Assembly: GCF_000803065.1 (NCBI RefSeq)
Contig: NZ_JSXI01000012.1
Span: 51,523-115,522, forward strand
Origin: Sphingomonas sp. ERG5
GTDB lineage: Bacteria; Pseudomonadota; Alphaproteobacteria; Sphingomonadales; Sphingomonadaceae
DNA: 64,000 nucleotides
Direction: 5' to 3'
A program made the translations under genes and the position numbers. Positions 9,607 through 18,678 of the stretch are shown here, one piece after another. Below the pieces are notes generated by a model that was not told where the DNA came from, did not search any database, and was given only the letters and a program-made list of their open reading frames with translations. How positions within the stretch are numbered: position 1 is the stretch's first letter; each line of letters opens with the position of its first letter.

Positions 9607-10278
9607 TTAGTCGCTCACCGTCCAACCCTGCTTTGGCTCTCTCCCGCGAACTGGTTGAGCAGCCTTCAGCGCTCGCTCATACTCGGCGGCGGCATCGGGT
9701 TTCACGGTACCGCTCACCGGAGCACGGTTTCTTACAACCGAGGGAACAGGCGGCAACGGTCGGGGTGGTATCGGTGGCGCGGCACCTATGCCATATCCTG
9801 AATAGCTGACGGCCCGACCATATTGATCCAGATGGTCGACGACTGGCACCCCCGGATGGGCGCCACCCGTGCCACCAAGCCTTCGTAATATGTCTGCCGC
9901 GACGGCAGTGTAGCAAGTGCTAGGCCGCTTCGTCCGGCACGCTGCGGGTGGGGAAGGAGTGTGGCTCGGTCTGGCGTAAAGAGTTGCGGAGTTGAAACCG
10001 GGGCTGCGCGACATCGATCCGCCCAGCAGTTCGACATAAGCAAAGCCCTGTTCGCGTGCGAGCTCAGCAGCGCGGTACATCGCCATATCGATCGCTTCGC
10101 CACGTTGTGTGGACGCGACCACGCGCCAGGATCCGTCCTTCTGTGGATCCTCCTTGTAACCGAACTGATAGCCGATGCCGTGCCACGCCTTCATCGGACC
10201 ATAATAGGCTGGTTCCGATGCGGCGGCATAAGCAGACGGGAGGGCTGTCAAAAGCAACAGATAATGCCATGGACGCAT
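9607..10278 (-). CDS. Exported hypothetical protein, proline-rich C-terminus
   Basis: Protein of 223 residues with a Sec-type signal (MRPWHYLLLLTALPSAYAAA) and no lipobox cysteine. The body contains GIGYQFGYKEDPQKDGSWRV, then AIDMAMYRAAELAREQGFAYVELLGG. This recalls the small CC0125/CC1285-type envelope proteins (a short beta element followed by an AAELA helix), a weak resemblance only. The last 60 residues are proline rich (PPIPPRPLPPVP). No functional neighbour is evident. Reality as a gene is supported by the signal peptide and codon pattern. Confidence 0.65.
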   Translation of the reverse strand: MRPWHYLLLLTALPSAYAAASEPAYYGPMKAWHGIGYQFGYKEDPQKDGSWRVVASTQRGEAIDMAMYRAAELAREQGFAYVELLGGSMSRSPGFNSATLYARPSHTPSPPAACRTKRPSTCYTAVAADILRRLGGTGGAHPGVPVVDHLDQYGRAVSYSGYGIGAAPPIPPRPLPPVPSVVRNRAPVSGTVKPDAAAEYERALKAAQPVRGREPKQGWTVSD

Positions 10279-10408
10279 CGCTATCCTCCCTGGAATAGAA
10301 CCGTTCTAGCTGTGCCGGGTTAACAGCAAGTAGCTGTCGGATCTTCGGAGTGCGAAAGGATGGTGACGCGCCAAATACGTTGCGCCCGCACCGCGCTGCC
10401 ACCTTTCC

Positions 10409-11056
10409 TCATTCCCGCAGGTATCGGACGATGAGGCGCGTGGCTTCATCGACGAGCGTTGCAAAAGCTTCGTCCGATGCGATGTCGGGGCGGTGCAGCA
10501 CCGCCATATGCGTCAGCGCCTCGATTGAGGTGACGCAGACAAAGGCCGCAAGCTCGGCATCGACGATGCGCAGCTCATCGCGGTGCGCTTCGAGATAGGT
10601 GCGGAACAGCGCATAATTGTCGCGGCTGAAGGTCTCGACATTTTCCAGCTGCCCCACGCGCGGGATTTGCTCGGCGATGACGCGGTGAAGTCTTGGGTCG
10701 ATACGATGCGCCTCGATCGCGACGGTGACCAGGCTGCGCACCGCTTGTTCGACCGGTAGCGTCACCACCTCGGCCAGCACGCCGCGTACGACGCGCATCA
10801 GTTGCTGGTTGTGGCGCTCGATGACGGCGGCGACGAGTGCCTCCTTGCTTGGGTAATATTGGTAGAGCGAGCCGATGCTGACGCCGGCTTCCTCGGCGAT
10901 CCGGTTGGTGCTCGCCTTGTCGAATCCGTCCCTGACCAGAATGCGAGCGGTCGCCTCGATCAGCGCATCGACGGTCGCGCGCGATCGCTCCTGAGACGCC
11001 TGTTTCCGGGGGTTGATGAGTGGCTTGCGCGCCAAGTCCGGTGCTCCCTCAGGCAT
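10409..11056 (-). CDS. TetR-family transcriptional regulator
   Basis: Repressor of 215 residues from the ATG at 11056; a TTG at 11068 would add four residues but sits inside the operator palindrome. The N-terminal helix-turn-helix is clear: ALIEATARILVRDGFDKAST, then IAEEAGVSIGSLYQYYPSKE. The C-terminal ligand domain is not diagnostic. It is divergent from the DinB-family gene at 11137, and a perfect 9-bp inverted repeat lies between the two starts, so it probably represses both. The inducer is unknown. Confidence 0.9.
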   Translation of the reverse strand: MPEGAPDLARKPLINPRKQASQERSRATVDALIEATARILVRDGFDKASTNRIAEEAGVSIGSLYQYYPSKEALVAAVIERHNQQLMRVVRGVLAEVVTLPVEQAVRSLVTVAIEAHRIDPRLHRVIAEQIPRVGQLENVETFSRDNYALFRTYLEAHRDELRIVDAELAAFVCVTSIEALTHMAVLHRPDIASDEAFATLVDEATRLIVRYLRE

Positions 11057-11066
11057 GCGAGTAGGC

Positions 11067-11088
11067 AATATGAGCGATTGCTCATATT
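11067..11088. promoter_or_regulatory. Palindromic operator between tetR and dinB-like gene
   Basis: AATATGAGC and GCTCATATT form a perfect inverted repeat around GATT. It is 10 bp upstream of the tetR ATG and 48 bp upstream of the divergent gene, the classical place and size for a TetR operator. Binding is inferred from geometry. Confidence 0.75.
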
Positions 11089-11136
11089 ATGTCCAGCGCG
11101 GCCCGAAAACGGGCCCTGGCAAGAAAGGATGCAGCG

Positions 11137-11625
11137 ATGCTCATATGCCCCTATCGCAAATTGATGCGTTACAAGCGTTGGTCGACCAATGGCCTGAACG
11201 CGGTTCTGGCGGAGACCATGGAGCGGTTCAGCGATCGGGACCGGGGCCTGATCCTGCAAGTGCTCGATCATATCCAGACGGTCGATGAGATCTTCAGCCA
11301 TAATCTCGAAGCGCGCGATCGCCCCTATGTCGCGCCACGTTCGGCCGAGCTTCCCTCCTTCGAAGCGGTGGCGGGCAAGGCTCGATCGATCGGCGACTGG
11401 TATGTCGACTATACCGACCGCCTGACGCCGGCGCAGCTGGATGAGACGATCGCCTTCACTTTCTCCAACGGCGCGCCGGCACGCATGACACGCGGCGACA
11501 TGATCCTGCATGTCGCCACACACGGTGCCGGCCACCGCGGCAATATCGGGGCGATCCTGCATCTGAACGGCGTCCAGCCCAACCCCGATCGCATCACCGA
11601 TTTTCTCGAAGCTGGAGACACCTGA
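11137..11625 (+). CDS. DinB-family protein
   Basis: Four-helix DinB/YfiT-type protein of 162 residues from the ATG at 11137, which follows AAGAAAGGATGCAGCG, a good ribosome site. The frame is open further upstream to 11089, but that would overlap the operator. Typical elements are KLMRYKRWSTNGLN near the start, LDHIQTVDEIFSHNLE with the first metal His, and HVATHGAGHRGNIGAILHLNG carrying the conserved H...H pair. Members are metal-dependent and several are thiol S-transferases. Pairing with a divergent TetR suggests an inducible detoxification role, but no substrate can be named. Confidence 0.85.
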   Translation: MLICPYRKLMRYKRWSTNGLNAVLAETMERFSDRDRGLILQVLDHIQTVDEIFSHNLEARDRPYVAPRSAELPSFEAVAGKARSIGDWYVDYTDRLTPAQLDETIAFTFSNGAPARMTRGDMILHVATHGAGHRGNIGAILHLNGVQPNPDRITDFLEAGDT

Positions 11626-11819
11626 TCGGCGCAGGCAATCGCATCGGCGGCTTTTCGGGATAAGGCTTGAATGCCGACTTTGTTGATGGGATATTGGCAT
11701 GGAACAGGGTGCCGCCACGTTCGAGAATGGATTCCGGTGCGAAAACCAAAACTTGCCGACACCCAAGCCGCCTTCGGTGGCGTTGATGCGCAGGGCGTGG
11801 CAGGCGCGGTCGGTATGAC

Positions 11820-12740
11820 ATGCGAGACCCTGTGATCGACCTGGCCGTCCTGTTCGAGCATCCCGCATGGTTCGTGCCGCTGTTCGACGCGCTCGATCGG
11901 CGCGGCATCGGCCATGTCGCGCTGCGTCCCGACGGGCATTTCGATCCGGCCGATCGGCGGACGCCCGCCCCGGTGGTGTTCAATCGCATCGCCATGTCGA
12001 GCTTCCTGCGCGCCGATGAGCATCCGATCTTCCATGCGATCGCGCTGCTCGATCATTGGCGCCGTGGCGGTGCGCGGGTGATCAACGGTCCCGAGGTGTT
12101 GGCGATCGATTCCTCCAAGGCGCGGCAATTGTCGCTGATCGCCGGCCTCGGCCTTGCCGTCCCCGCGACGCGGGTGGTGCACCGTGTCGCCGATGTCGAA
12201 GCGGCCGCCGCGACGCTTGCCTTTCCGCTGGTGATCAAGGCCAATATCGGCGGGTCGGGCGCGGGCATCACGCGCTATGACTCGATGGATGAACTCCGCG
12301 CGGCGATCGCCGACCGGCGACTGCCGACCAGTGTCGATGGCGTGCTGCTCGTCCAGGACTATGTTCCGGCGCGGGACGGCACGATCACCCGGATCGAGAC
12401 GCTTGACCGTCACTATCTCTATGCGCTCGACATTGCGGGTGGCGGCGCGTTCGATCTCTGCCCGGCCGATGCGTGCCAGGTTCCGGGCGCGCCGATCCCG
12501 ATGATCGCGAGCGATCCCGGCCCGGTTCTGACGCACGCCGCCGAGGCGATCGCGCGTGCGGCGGGTCTCGACGTTGGCGGGATCGAAGTGATGATCGATG
12601 ATCGCGACGGGATCGCCCGTTTCTACGACATCAATGCGCTGTCCAATTTCGTGGCCAAGCCGATCGATGTGCTGGGCTGGGATCCGCATGACCGGCTGGT
12701 CGATTATCTGATACAGGTGATCCAGGAGGCGCGCGGCTGA
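11820..12740 (+). CDS. ATP-grasp ligase, RimK-like
   Basis: ATP-dependent carboxylate-amine ligase fold of 306 residues. It has an N-terminal pre-ATP-grasp domain, then FPLVIKANIGGSGAGITRY, the ATP-binding loop of the RimK/glutathione-synthetase group, QDYVPARDGTITRIE, and a C-terminal metal-binding stretch GIEVMIDDRDGIARFYDINALSNF. Its stop overlaps the ATG of the monooxygenase, and the MetNIQ importer follows. A ligase here could conjugate or modify a sulfur-containing amino acid or its oxidation product; this is inference. The substrate is not recognisable, and I know no named member with this neighbourhood. Confidence 0.8.
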   Translation: MRDPVIDLAVLFEHPAWFVPLFDALDRRGIGHVALRPDGHFDPADRRTPAPVVFNRIAMSSFLRADEHPIFHAIALLDHWRRGGARVINGPEVLAIDSSKARQLSLIAGLGLAVPATRVVHRVADVEAAAATLAFPLVIKANIGGSGAGITRYDSMDELRAAIADRRLPTSVDGVLLVQDYVPARDGTITRIETLDRHYLYALDIAGGGAFDLCPADACQVPGAPIPMIASDPGPVLTHAAEAIARAAGLDVGGIEVMIDDRDGIARFYDINALSNFVAKPIDVLGWDPHDRLVDYLIQVIQEARG

Positions 12741-13756
12741 TGCGCTATGGATATTGGATGCCGGTGTTCGGCGGCTGGCTGCGCAACGTACCCGATGAGG
12801 GCATGGCGGCGAGCTGGGACTATGCGAAGCGGCTGGCGCAGCGGTCGGAGCGGCTTGGCTATGATCTGACCCTGATCGCCGAGCTCAACCTCAACGACAT
12901 CAAGGGCGTCGAGCAGCCCGCGCTCGATGCCTGGTCCACCGCGGCGGCGCTGGCCGCGGTGACCGAGACGATCGAGCTGATGGTCGCGGTGCGGCCCAAT
13001 TTCCATCACCCGGCATTGTTCGCCAAGGCCGCCGCCAATATCGACCGCATCGCCGGCGGGCGGCTTGCGCTCAATGTCGTGTCGTCCTGGTGGGCGGACG
13101 AGGCGCGGCAATATGGCCTGCAATTCGACCAGCATGACGACCGTTATGCCCGCACCGAGGAATGGCTGCGCGTCGTCGATGGCCTGTGGAGCGAGGAGAG
13201 ATTCAGCTTCGAAGGCCGATTCTACCGCACCGAAGAGGCGATCTGCGCGCCCAAGCCGGTCAAGCGGCCGACAGTCTATGCCGGGGGCGAGAGCGACAAG
13301 GCCAAGGCGATGATCGTCGCGCAGTGCGATGCCTATGTCATGCATGGCGATCCGGTCGAGGCGATCGCGCCGAAGATCGCCGAGATGGCCGACCGCCGTG
13401 CCGCAGCCGGTGGCGCGCCGATGCAGTATGGCATGGCCGCCTATGCGATCGTTCGCGACAGCGAAGCGGAAGCGCAGCGCGAGCTGGCGCGGATCACCGA
13501 CGTCACCGACCTGCCCGCCGGATACGCCAATTTCGATCAATGGCTGTCGGGCACGCAGCTCGAGCGTGAGCTGAAGATCCAGGAATATTCGGTATCCAAT
13601 CGCGGGCTGCGCCCCAATCTCGTCGGCACGCCGGAGCAAGTGCGCGAGCGGATCGAGGAATATGAAGCGGCGGGACTCGGCCTGCTTTTGTTGCAGATGA
13701 GCCCGCAGGCCGAGGAAATGGAGCGGTTTGCAGCGCAAGTGATGGGTACGGCATGA
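12740..13756 (+). CDS. LLM-class FMNH2-dependent monooxygenase, SfnG/SsuD-like
   Basis: Bacterial-luciferase-like flavin monooxygenase of 338 residues. SfnG/SsuD-type stretches are [60 protein letters not shown] and [17 protein letters not shown]. Relatives cleave C-S bonds of alkanesulfonates or oxidise dimethylsulfone using reduced FMN from a separate reductase, which is not encoded nearby. The ATG overlaps the upstream ligase stop, and the downstream metN ATG overlaps its own stop, so the genes are coupled. Linkage to a MetNIQ importer supports use of an organosulfur compound as sulfur source. Confidence 0.85.
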   Translation: MRYGYWMPVFGGWLRNVPDEGMAASWDYAKRLAQRSERLGYDLTLIAELNLNDIKGVEQPALDAWSTAAALAAVTETIELMVAVRPNFHHPALFAKAAANIDRIAGGRLALNVVSSWWADEARQYGLQFDQHDDRYARTEEWLRVVDGLWSEERFSFEGRFYRTEEAICAPKPVKRPTVYAGGESDKAKAMIVAQCDAYVMHGDPVEAIAPKIAEMADRRAAAGGAPMQYGMAAYAIVRDSEAEAQRELARITDVTDLPAGYANFDQWLSGTQLERELKIQEYSVSNRGLRPNLVGTPEQVRERIEEYEAAGLGLLLLQMSPQAEEMERFAAQVMGTA

Positions 13757-14487
13757 TCGAGCTGAAGGATGTCCGGAAGCGCTTTGCGGGCGCGGGCGGC
13801 GCGGCGCTGGATGGCGTGACGCTGTCGATCGCGCGCGGCGAAGTGTTCGGGGTGATCGGTCCGTCGGGTGCGGGCAAGTCGACGCTGATCCGGCTGATCA
13901 ACGCGCTGGAAAAGCCGAGCGACGGCCAGGTCGAGATCGAGGGCACCGATGTCGCGGCGCTCCCGCCGGCGCAATTGCGCGCGCTGCGGCGGCGGATCGG
14001 GATGATCTTCCAGAATTTCGGCCTGCTCACATCGCGGACGGTCGCCGCCAATGTCGCTTTCCCACTGAAGCTCGCCGGCATGCCGCGTGGCGAGCGCGAC
14101 ATAAAGGTTGCGGCTCTGCTCCAGCGCGTTGGGCTGAGCGACCATGCCGACAAATATCCCGCCCAGCTTTCCGGCGGCCAGAAGCAACGCGTCGGTATCG
14201 CCCGCGCGCTTGCGACCGGCCCCGACATCCTGTTGTGCGACGAAGCGACGAGTGCGCTTGACCCCGAAACGACGCGCAGCGTGCTCGCCTTGCTGCGCGA
14301 ACTGAACCAGGAACTGGGGCTGACGATCGTGCTGATCACGCATGAAATGGAAGTCGTGCGCGCGGTGTGCGACCGGGTCGCGGTGCTCGAGCAGGGCAGG
14401 GTGGCCGAGACCGGCAGCGTGGCGGAAATCTTCGCCGGGGCGACCCATCCCGCCACCCGGCGCATGCTCGCGGCGCTCGGCGCATGA
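13753..14487 (+). CDS. metN: Methionine-type ABC importer ATPase, short form lacking the NIL domain
   Basis: ATPase of 244 residues with Walker [11 protein letters not shown]-loop, signature [15 protein letters not shown], Walker [13 protein letters not shown] and switch ITHEMEVV, all close to MetN. Canonical MetN has about 340 residues with a C-terminal NIL/ACT-like domain that binds methionine and shuts the transporter down. Here the protein ends at [11 protein letters not shown], so that regulatory domain is absent. The start overlaps the monooxygenase stop (ATGA), and the permease start overlaps its own stop. Substrate is inferred from the MetI/MetQ partners. Confidence 0.88.
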   Translation: MIELKDVRKRFAGAGGAALDGVTLSIARGEVFGVIGPSGAGKSTLIRLINALEKPSDGQVEIEGTDVAALPPAQLRALRRRIGMIFQNFGLLTSRTVAANVAFPLKLAGMPRGERDIKVAALLQRVGLSDHADKYPAQLSGGQKQRVGIARALATGPDILLCDEATSALDPETTRSVLALLRELNQELGLTIVLITHEMEVVRAVCDRVAVLEQGRVAETGSVAEIFAGATHPATRRMLAALGA

Positions 14488-15149
14488 GCGGCTGGTTCGC
14501 CAATGTCGACTGGGCGGATATCGGCCGGGCCTGCCTCGATACGCTGGCGATGCTTGGCGGGTCGCTGGTGCTGACCATCGTGCTGGGCCTGCCGCTCGGC
14601 GTGCTGCTGTATCTCACCGCCGAACGCCAGATCGCGCAGAACCGCGTCGCCAATGCGGTGATCGGCATCATCGTCAATATCCTGCGTTCGGTGCCGTTCA
14701 TCATCCTGCTGATCGTGATGATCCCGCTGACGGTGGCGCTGGTCGGCACCTCGCTTGGCGTGGTCGGGGCGATCCCGCCGCTGGTGATCGGCGCGGCGCC
14801 CTTCTACGCCCGGCTGGTCGAGGCCGCGCTGCGCGAAGTCGACCGCACCACGATCGAGGCGGCGCAGGCGATGGGCGCGACCACGCGCCAGATCGTGACC
14901 GGCGCTTTGATCCCCGAAGCCATGCCCGGCATCGTGTCCGGCGCGACCGTCACCGCGGTGGCGCTGGTCTCGTTCACCGCGATGGCCGGGGTGGTTGGCG
15001 CCGGAGGGCTGGGCGATCTGGCGATCCGCTTTGGCTATCAACGTTTTCAGACCGACGTCATGGTCGTCACCGTCACCTTGCTGGTCCTGCTCGTCCAGGC
15101 GATCCAGCTGGCCGGCGACCGTCTGACGCGGCATTTCACACACCGCTAG
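14484..15149 (+). CDS. metI: Methionine-type ABC importer permease
   Basis: Integral membrane permease of 221 residues, the usual MetI size, with about five hydrophobic segments. The coupling-helix region reads [29 protein letters not shown], the EAA motif, preceded by [20 protein letters not shown]. The ATG at 14484 overlaps the metN stop and fits better than the longer frame beginning at 14367, which is inside metN. It forms the channel for the MetQ-delivered solute. Confidence 0.9.
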   Translation: MSGWFANVDWADIGRACLDTLAMLGGSLVLTIVLGLPLGVLLYLTAERQIAQNRVANAVIGIIVNILRSVPFIILLIVMIPLTVALVGTSLGVVGAIPPLVIGAAPFYARLVEAALREVDRTTIEAAQAMGATTRQIVTGALIPEAMPGIVSGATVTAVALVSFTAMAGVVGAGGLGDLAIRFGYQRFQTDVMVVTVTLLVLLVQAIQLAGDRLTRHFTHR

Positions 15150-15164
15150 ATCAGGAAAAACCCC

Positions 15165-15962
15165 ATGAACCGCCGCTTGCTGCTTGCCGCTTTGCCTTTG
15201 TTCGCGATCGCCGCCTGTTCGGGGAGCGGGGCCAGGAAGGACGGGAAGACCCTGACCGTCGCCGCCACCGCGGTGCCGCATGCCGAGATATTGGAATCGG
15301 TCAAGCCGGCACTGGCGAAGCAGGGCGTCGACCTGCAGATCCGGGTGTTCAACGATTATGTCCAACCCAATCTGCAAGTCGACCAACGCCAGATCGACGT
15401 GAATTATTTCCAGACCGGGCCGTATCTCGACGAGTTCAACGCGGCGCGGGGCACCAAGCTGGTCGCTTATGCCGGGGTGCATGTCGAACCGCTTGGCGGC
15501 TATTCGCACAAATGGAAGTCGCTCGCGGCGCTGCCGGTCGGCGCGACCGTTGCGATTCCGAACGAAGCGAGCAATGAAGGGCGCGCGCTGCTGCTGCTCC
15601 AGCGCGCCGGGCTCATTCGATTGAAGAACCCGACCAATCCGCTGTCGACCTTGCGCGACATCGTCGACAATCCGAAAAAGCTGCAGTTCAAGGAGCTCGA
15701 GGCGGCGACATTGCCGCGTGTGCTCGACCAGCTCGACCTGGCGCTGATCAACACCAATTACGCGCTCGATGCGAAGCTCAATCCGGTACGCGACGCGCTG
15801 CTGATCGAGGACGCGAAATCGCCTTATGTGAACTTCGTCGTCGGCCGGGCGGGCGAGGACAAGGACCCGCGCGTGGTGAAGCTGATCGCCGCGCTGCGCA
15901 GCCCCGCGACGCGAACGTTCATCGAAACCCGGTACAAGGGGGCGGTGCTGCCCGCATTCTGA
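15165..15962 (+). CDS. metQ: NlpA/MetQ-family substrate-binding lipoprotein
   Basis: Periplasmic binding lipoprotein of 265 residues. The signal ends in the lipobox AIAAC with Cys18. MetQ-family stretches include TVAATAVPHAEILESVKPAL, FNDYVQPNLQVDQRQIDVNYFQ, GATVAIPNEASNEGRALLLL and LALINTNYALDA. Known members bind methionine, methionine sulfoxide or dipeptides. The ligase/monooxygenase context here suggests a sulfur compound, without identifying it. It ends the operon that starts at 11820. Confidence 0.92.
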   Translation: MNRRLLLAALPLFAIAACSGSGARKDGKTLTVAATAVPHAEILESVKPALAKQGVDLQIRVFNDYVQPNLQVDQRQIDVNYFQTGPYLDEFNAARGTKLVAYAGVHVEPLGGYSHKWKSLAALPVGATVAIPNEASNEGRALLLLQRAGLIRLKNPTNPLSTLRDIVDNPKKLQFKELEAATLPRVLDQLDLALINTNYALDAKLNPVRDALLIEDAKSPYVNFVVGRAGEDKDPRVVKLIAALRSPATRTFIETRYKGAVLPAF

Positions 15963-16362
15963 CCGCGCGGGCGGATCCTGGCCGGCCCGGCGCACGGCCG
16001 GTATTACCGCGCCCCAATTTCCGCTCTCCGTCACCATTGGGCCGGCTGTTGCGATCGTCGTCATGTCAAAGAGAGGGACGGACGGGCCGTTCGCTGCAAC
16101 AATGTCGTGCGTGGGATTGGCGTTGAATCATCGGTGGCGTCGGGGATGATGATCAAAGACGTCTGCGCCAGTGGCGCCACACCGCCTGTCGTCGCTGTTG
16201 CGGAGTTGTCAGTGCAGCAGTCCAAGCCGTTCCGACCGATAAAGAAAATGACGATCTGTCACAGGATCGGCACGAATAGTTGCTGCGGTGTGCCGTTTAC
16301 TCTGCAATAATCGATCGGCGCCAAATATGGCCGCGAATCGAAAAGCATTCGGGGGGCAGTCG
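15963..16362. other. Intergenic stretch with one repeat copy
   Basis: No gene is supported between metQ and the cadherin-repeat gene. GC-rich self-complementary bases (GGCCGG blocks) follow the metQ stop but lack a T-run. The stretch 16045-16131 is the first copy of a dispersed repeat described separately. No convincing promoter could be named. Confidence 0.6.
16045..16131 (+). repeat. Dispersed intergenic repeat, copy A
   Basis: Begins GCTGTTGCGAT, continues CGTCATGTCAAAGAG, then ACAATGTC and ends GCGTTGAATCAT. The same blocks in the same order occur in copy B at 18679-18776. Copy A precedes and copy B follows the cadherin-repeat gene in direct orientation, 2.63 kb apart. Confidence 0.7.
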
Positions 16363-18546
16363 ATGACCAGTCATGTTCGTTCGGGATCCGAATTCATCGT
16401 CGATGCCACAAGACGGGGATCGCCGGTCCAAGCCTATGGTGCAATTCTGGCAGATGACAATTTTGTTACCACCGGCACCGATGCGGATTTCAAGTCAAAT
16501 CCCTACCTTATTGCCTCTCCCGCCTTCGCAGCACTTGCCGACCTGAACGAAGCACCGGAGATCACCTCCGGCTCGACTTTTGCGGTATCAGAAAACGGCC
16601 TTGTCGCGGGCACGATCACCGCAGTCGACAGCGAGGGCGACGCGATCATCTACACAATCGTCAGTGGCGCCGAAGCCCTGACCTATTCCATCGCGGCTTA
16701 TTATGATTCGGGGAAATTCTACCTGAATCCGACCACCGGCGTGCTGACATTCAACACGGCGCCCAATTATGAGGCGCCGGCGGATTACGGCAGCGACAAT
16801 GTCTACAATCTTCTCGTCCGCGCCACCGATGCCAATGGCGCCGCTTCGGCGATTCAGGCGATTACGATCACCATCGGCAATATCAATGAAGGGACAGTCA
16901 TCGCCTCCAACGGCGGCGGCGCCACCGCGGCATTCTCGGTCAGTGAGAACCAGGTTTTCGCAACGACGGTGATTGCGCGGGACAATGTCGGCCCGTCGGT
17001 TACTTATTCGATTTCCGGCGGCTATGACGCCGCCAAATTCGCCATCGACGCGACGACCGGCGTGCTCACCTTCATCACCGCGCCGAATTATGAAGCGCCG
17101 AACGATTTTGGCGCCAACAGGGTTTATGATGTCATCGTCAAGGCGAGCGATGGCCTGTTGGCGGATACGCAGGCGCTTGCCATTTCAATCACCAATGTCA
17201 ACGAGGCGCCCGTCATCACCTCCAATGGCGGCGGGGCCACCGCGGCCATTTCGGTCAACGAGAATGTCGTCAGTTCGGTCACGACCGTCTTTGCGACCGA
17301 TCCGGAGAATACGACCCGAACCTATTCCATTATCGGCGGCGCCGACGCTGCGCGCTTTTCGATCAACGCGACATCGGGTGGCCTGAGCTTCGTCGGCAGC
17401 CCCAATTTCGAGGCGCCGACGGATGCCGGAGCCGATAATGTCTATGATGTGATCGTACAGGTGAGCGACGGGAGCCTGGCCGACACGCAAGCCATCGCGA
17501 TCACGGTGCTGAACGTGAACGAAGCGCCGGTCATCACGTCCGCAGCGGCCTTTTCTGTTCAGGAAAATATGACGGCGGTGACGACAATCACATCGACGGA
17601 TCAGGAAAACCAGACGCGGACATACTCGATCTCCGGCGGACTCGATGCCGCGCGTTTCACGATCGATGCCGCCAGCGGGGCGCTGAGCTTTGTCGCCGCC
17701 CCCAATTATGAGGCGCCGAACGATTCCGGCGCCAACCGCATCTATAACATCGTCGTTGCGGCCAGTGACGGGACATCCAGTGCGACAAAAAACCTGGCGA
17801 TCACGGTGACCAATGTCGACGAAGCGCCCATCATCACCTCCAATGGCGGCGGCGCCACCGCAAGCATCGCCGTCAACGAAAACAGCACGGCGGTCACGAC
17901 GGTCATATCGACTGACCCCGAAAATGCCGCCCGTGCCTATGCCATTGCCGGCGGCGCCGATGCGGCATCTTTCGTCATCAACGCCACGACAGGCGCGCTC
18001 AGCTTCCTCGCCGCGCCCGATTTCGAAGCGCCCGGCGACACCGATGGCGACAATGCTTATGATGTGATCGTGCAGGCAAGCGATGGGGCGCTGACCGATA
18101 CGCAGGCCATCACGGTCATGGTTGCGGACGTGAACGAACCGACGGCCTTTTCCGGTCAGGAAGGCATGATCACGCAGGCGAACAAGCGGCAGGACAATGC
18201 CGGCGGCAACGGCATCACGGTGCCCAATGCCATATCGCGCAGCGACATGCGGGGCGGGCAGGCCATCCTGGCTAATGACATGGGCTGGTCTTATGCGGAC
18301 CTGCTCGACCGATCGATCCTGGCTACCCGCCCCGACAGGGTGGCAGCGCAAGGGACCGCATCGCCATCAACGCCAGTCGCGGCGCCAATCGCCGCCGCCG
18401 CGATGCTGGCGGAAAGCTATGCGCGCTTCGATATTTCCAGCCCTGGCATCCTTGCCGACCGCGACAACGGAACGTCCCGCATTTCCGTGGCCGATGTTTT
18501 TGCGCCGAACGAAGCGGGCGTCGCCAGTCGCTATGCTTCTCTCTGA
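16363..18546 (+). CDS. Cadherin-like repeat protein
   Basis: Protein of 727 residues made mostly of five repeats of about 100 residues (roughly residues 62-590). Each opens with a variant of NEAPVITSNGGG and contains a ...FSINATSG.LSF...PNFEAP block, then YDVIVQVSDG, then an ..AI.ITV.NVNEAP strand. Asp/Asn/Glu positions are those of Ca2+-binding cadherin-like domains. There is no Sec signal, so secretion, if any, would need a type I or other leaderless route; no such system is adjacent. The ATG at 16363 follows GGGGGGCAG. The frame extends upstream to 16288. The last 130 residues are unique. Probable adhesion or surface role, by family only. Confidence 0.8.
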   Translation: MTSHVRSGSEFIVDATRRGSPVQAYGAILADDNFVTTGTDADFKSNPYLIASPAFAALADLNEAPEITSGSTFAVSENGLVAGTITAVDSEGDAIIYTIVSGAEALTYSIAAYYDSGKFYLNPTTGVLTFNTAPNYEAPADYGSDNVYNLLVRATDANGAASAIQAITITIGNINEGTVIASNGGGATAAFSVSENQVFATTVIARDNVGPSVTYSISGGYDAAKFAIDATTGVLTFITAPNYEAPNDFGANRVYDVIVKASDGLLADTQALAISITNVNEAPVITSNGGGATAAISVNENVVSSVTTVFATDPENTTRTYSIIGGADAARFSINATSGGLSFVGSPNFEAPTDAGADNVYDVIVQVSDGSLADTQAIAITVLNVNEAPVITSAAAFSVQENMTAVTTITSTDQENQTRTYSISGGLDAARFTIDAASGALSFVAAPNYEAPNDSGANRIYNIVVAASDGTSSATKNLAITVTNVDEAPIITSNGGGATASIAVNENSTAVTTVISTDPENAARAYAIAGGADAASFVINATTGALSFLAAPDFEAPGDTDGDNAYDVIVQASDGALTDTQAITVMVADVNEPTAFSGQEGMITQANKRQDNAGGNGITVPNAISRSDMRGGQAILANDMGWSYADLLDRSILATRPDRVAAQGTASPSTPVAAPIAAAAMLAESYARFDISSPGILADRDNGTSRISVADVFAPNEAGVASRYASL
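16546..18145 (+). repeat. Internal tandem repeats of about 310 bp
   Basis: Five coding repeats start near 16546, 16885, 17200, 17512 and 17812, the last ending near 18145. Similarity is evident in DNA (AATTATGAGGCGCC-type blocks recur), which implies expansion by unequal recombination. Confidence 0.7.
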
Positions 18547-18678
18547 AGACATGGCCGGACGTGGCGGTCGCGGTGTCTCCTTTTATTGAATAACCGCGAG
18601 TCCGAACGCGGAAACGGGGAGTGGCGAGGAGAAAGCCGTGAGACTTTCTTCGCTCCGCTCCGCACCGCCGTGAAGACG

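Noticed and set aside
13503..16064. Very long minus-strand open frame (853 codons) across metNIQ
   Set aside because: Arg/Pro/Asp-rich translation without domains; it is the complement of well-supported coding frames in high-GC DNA.
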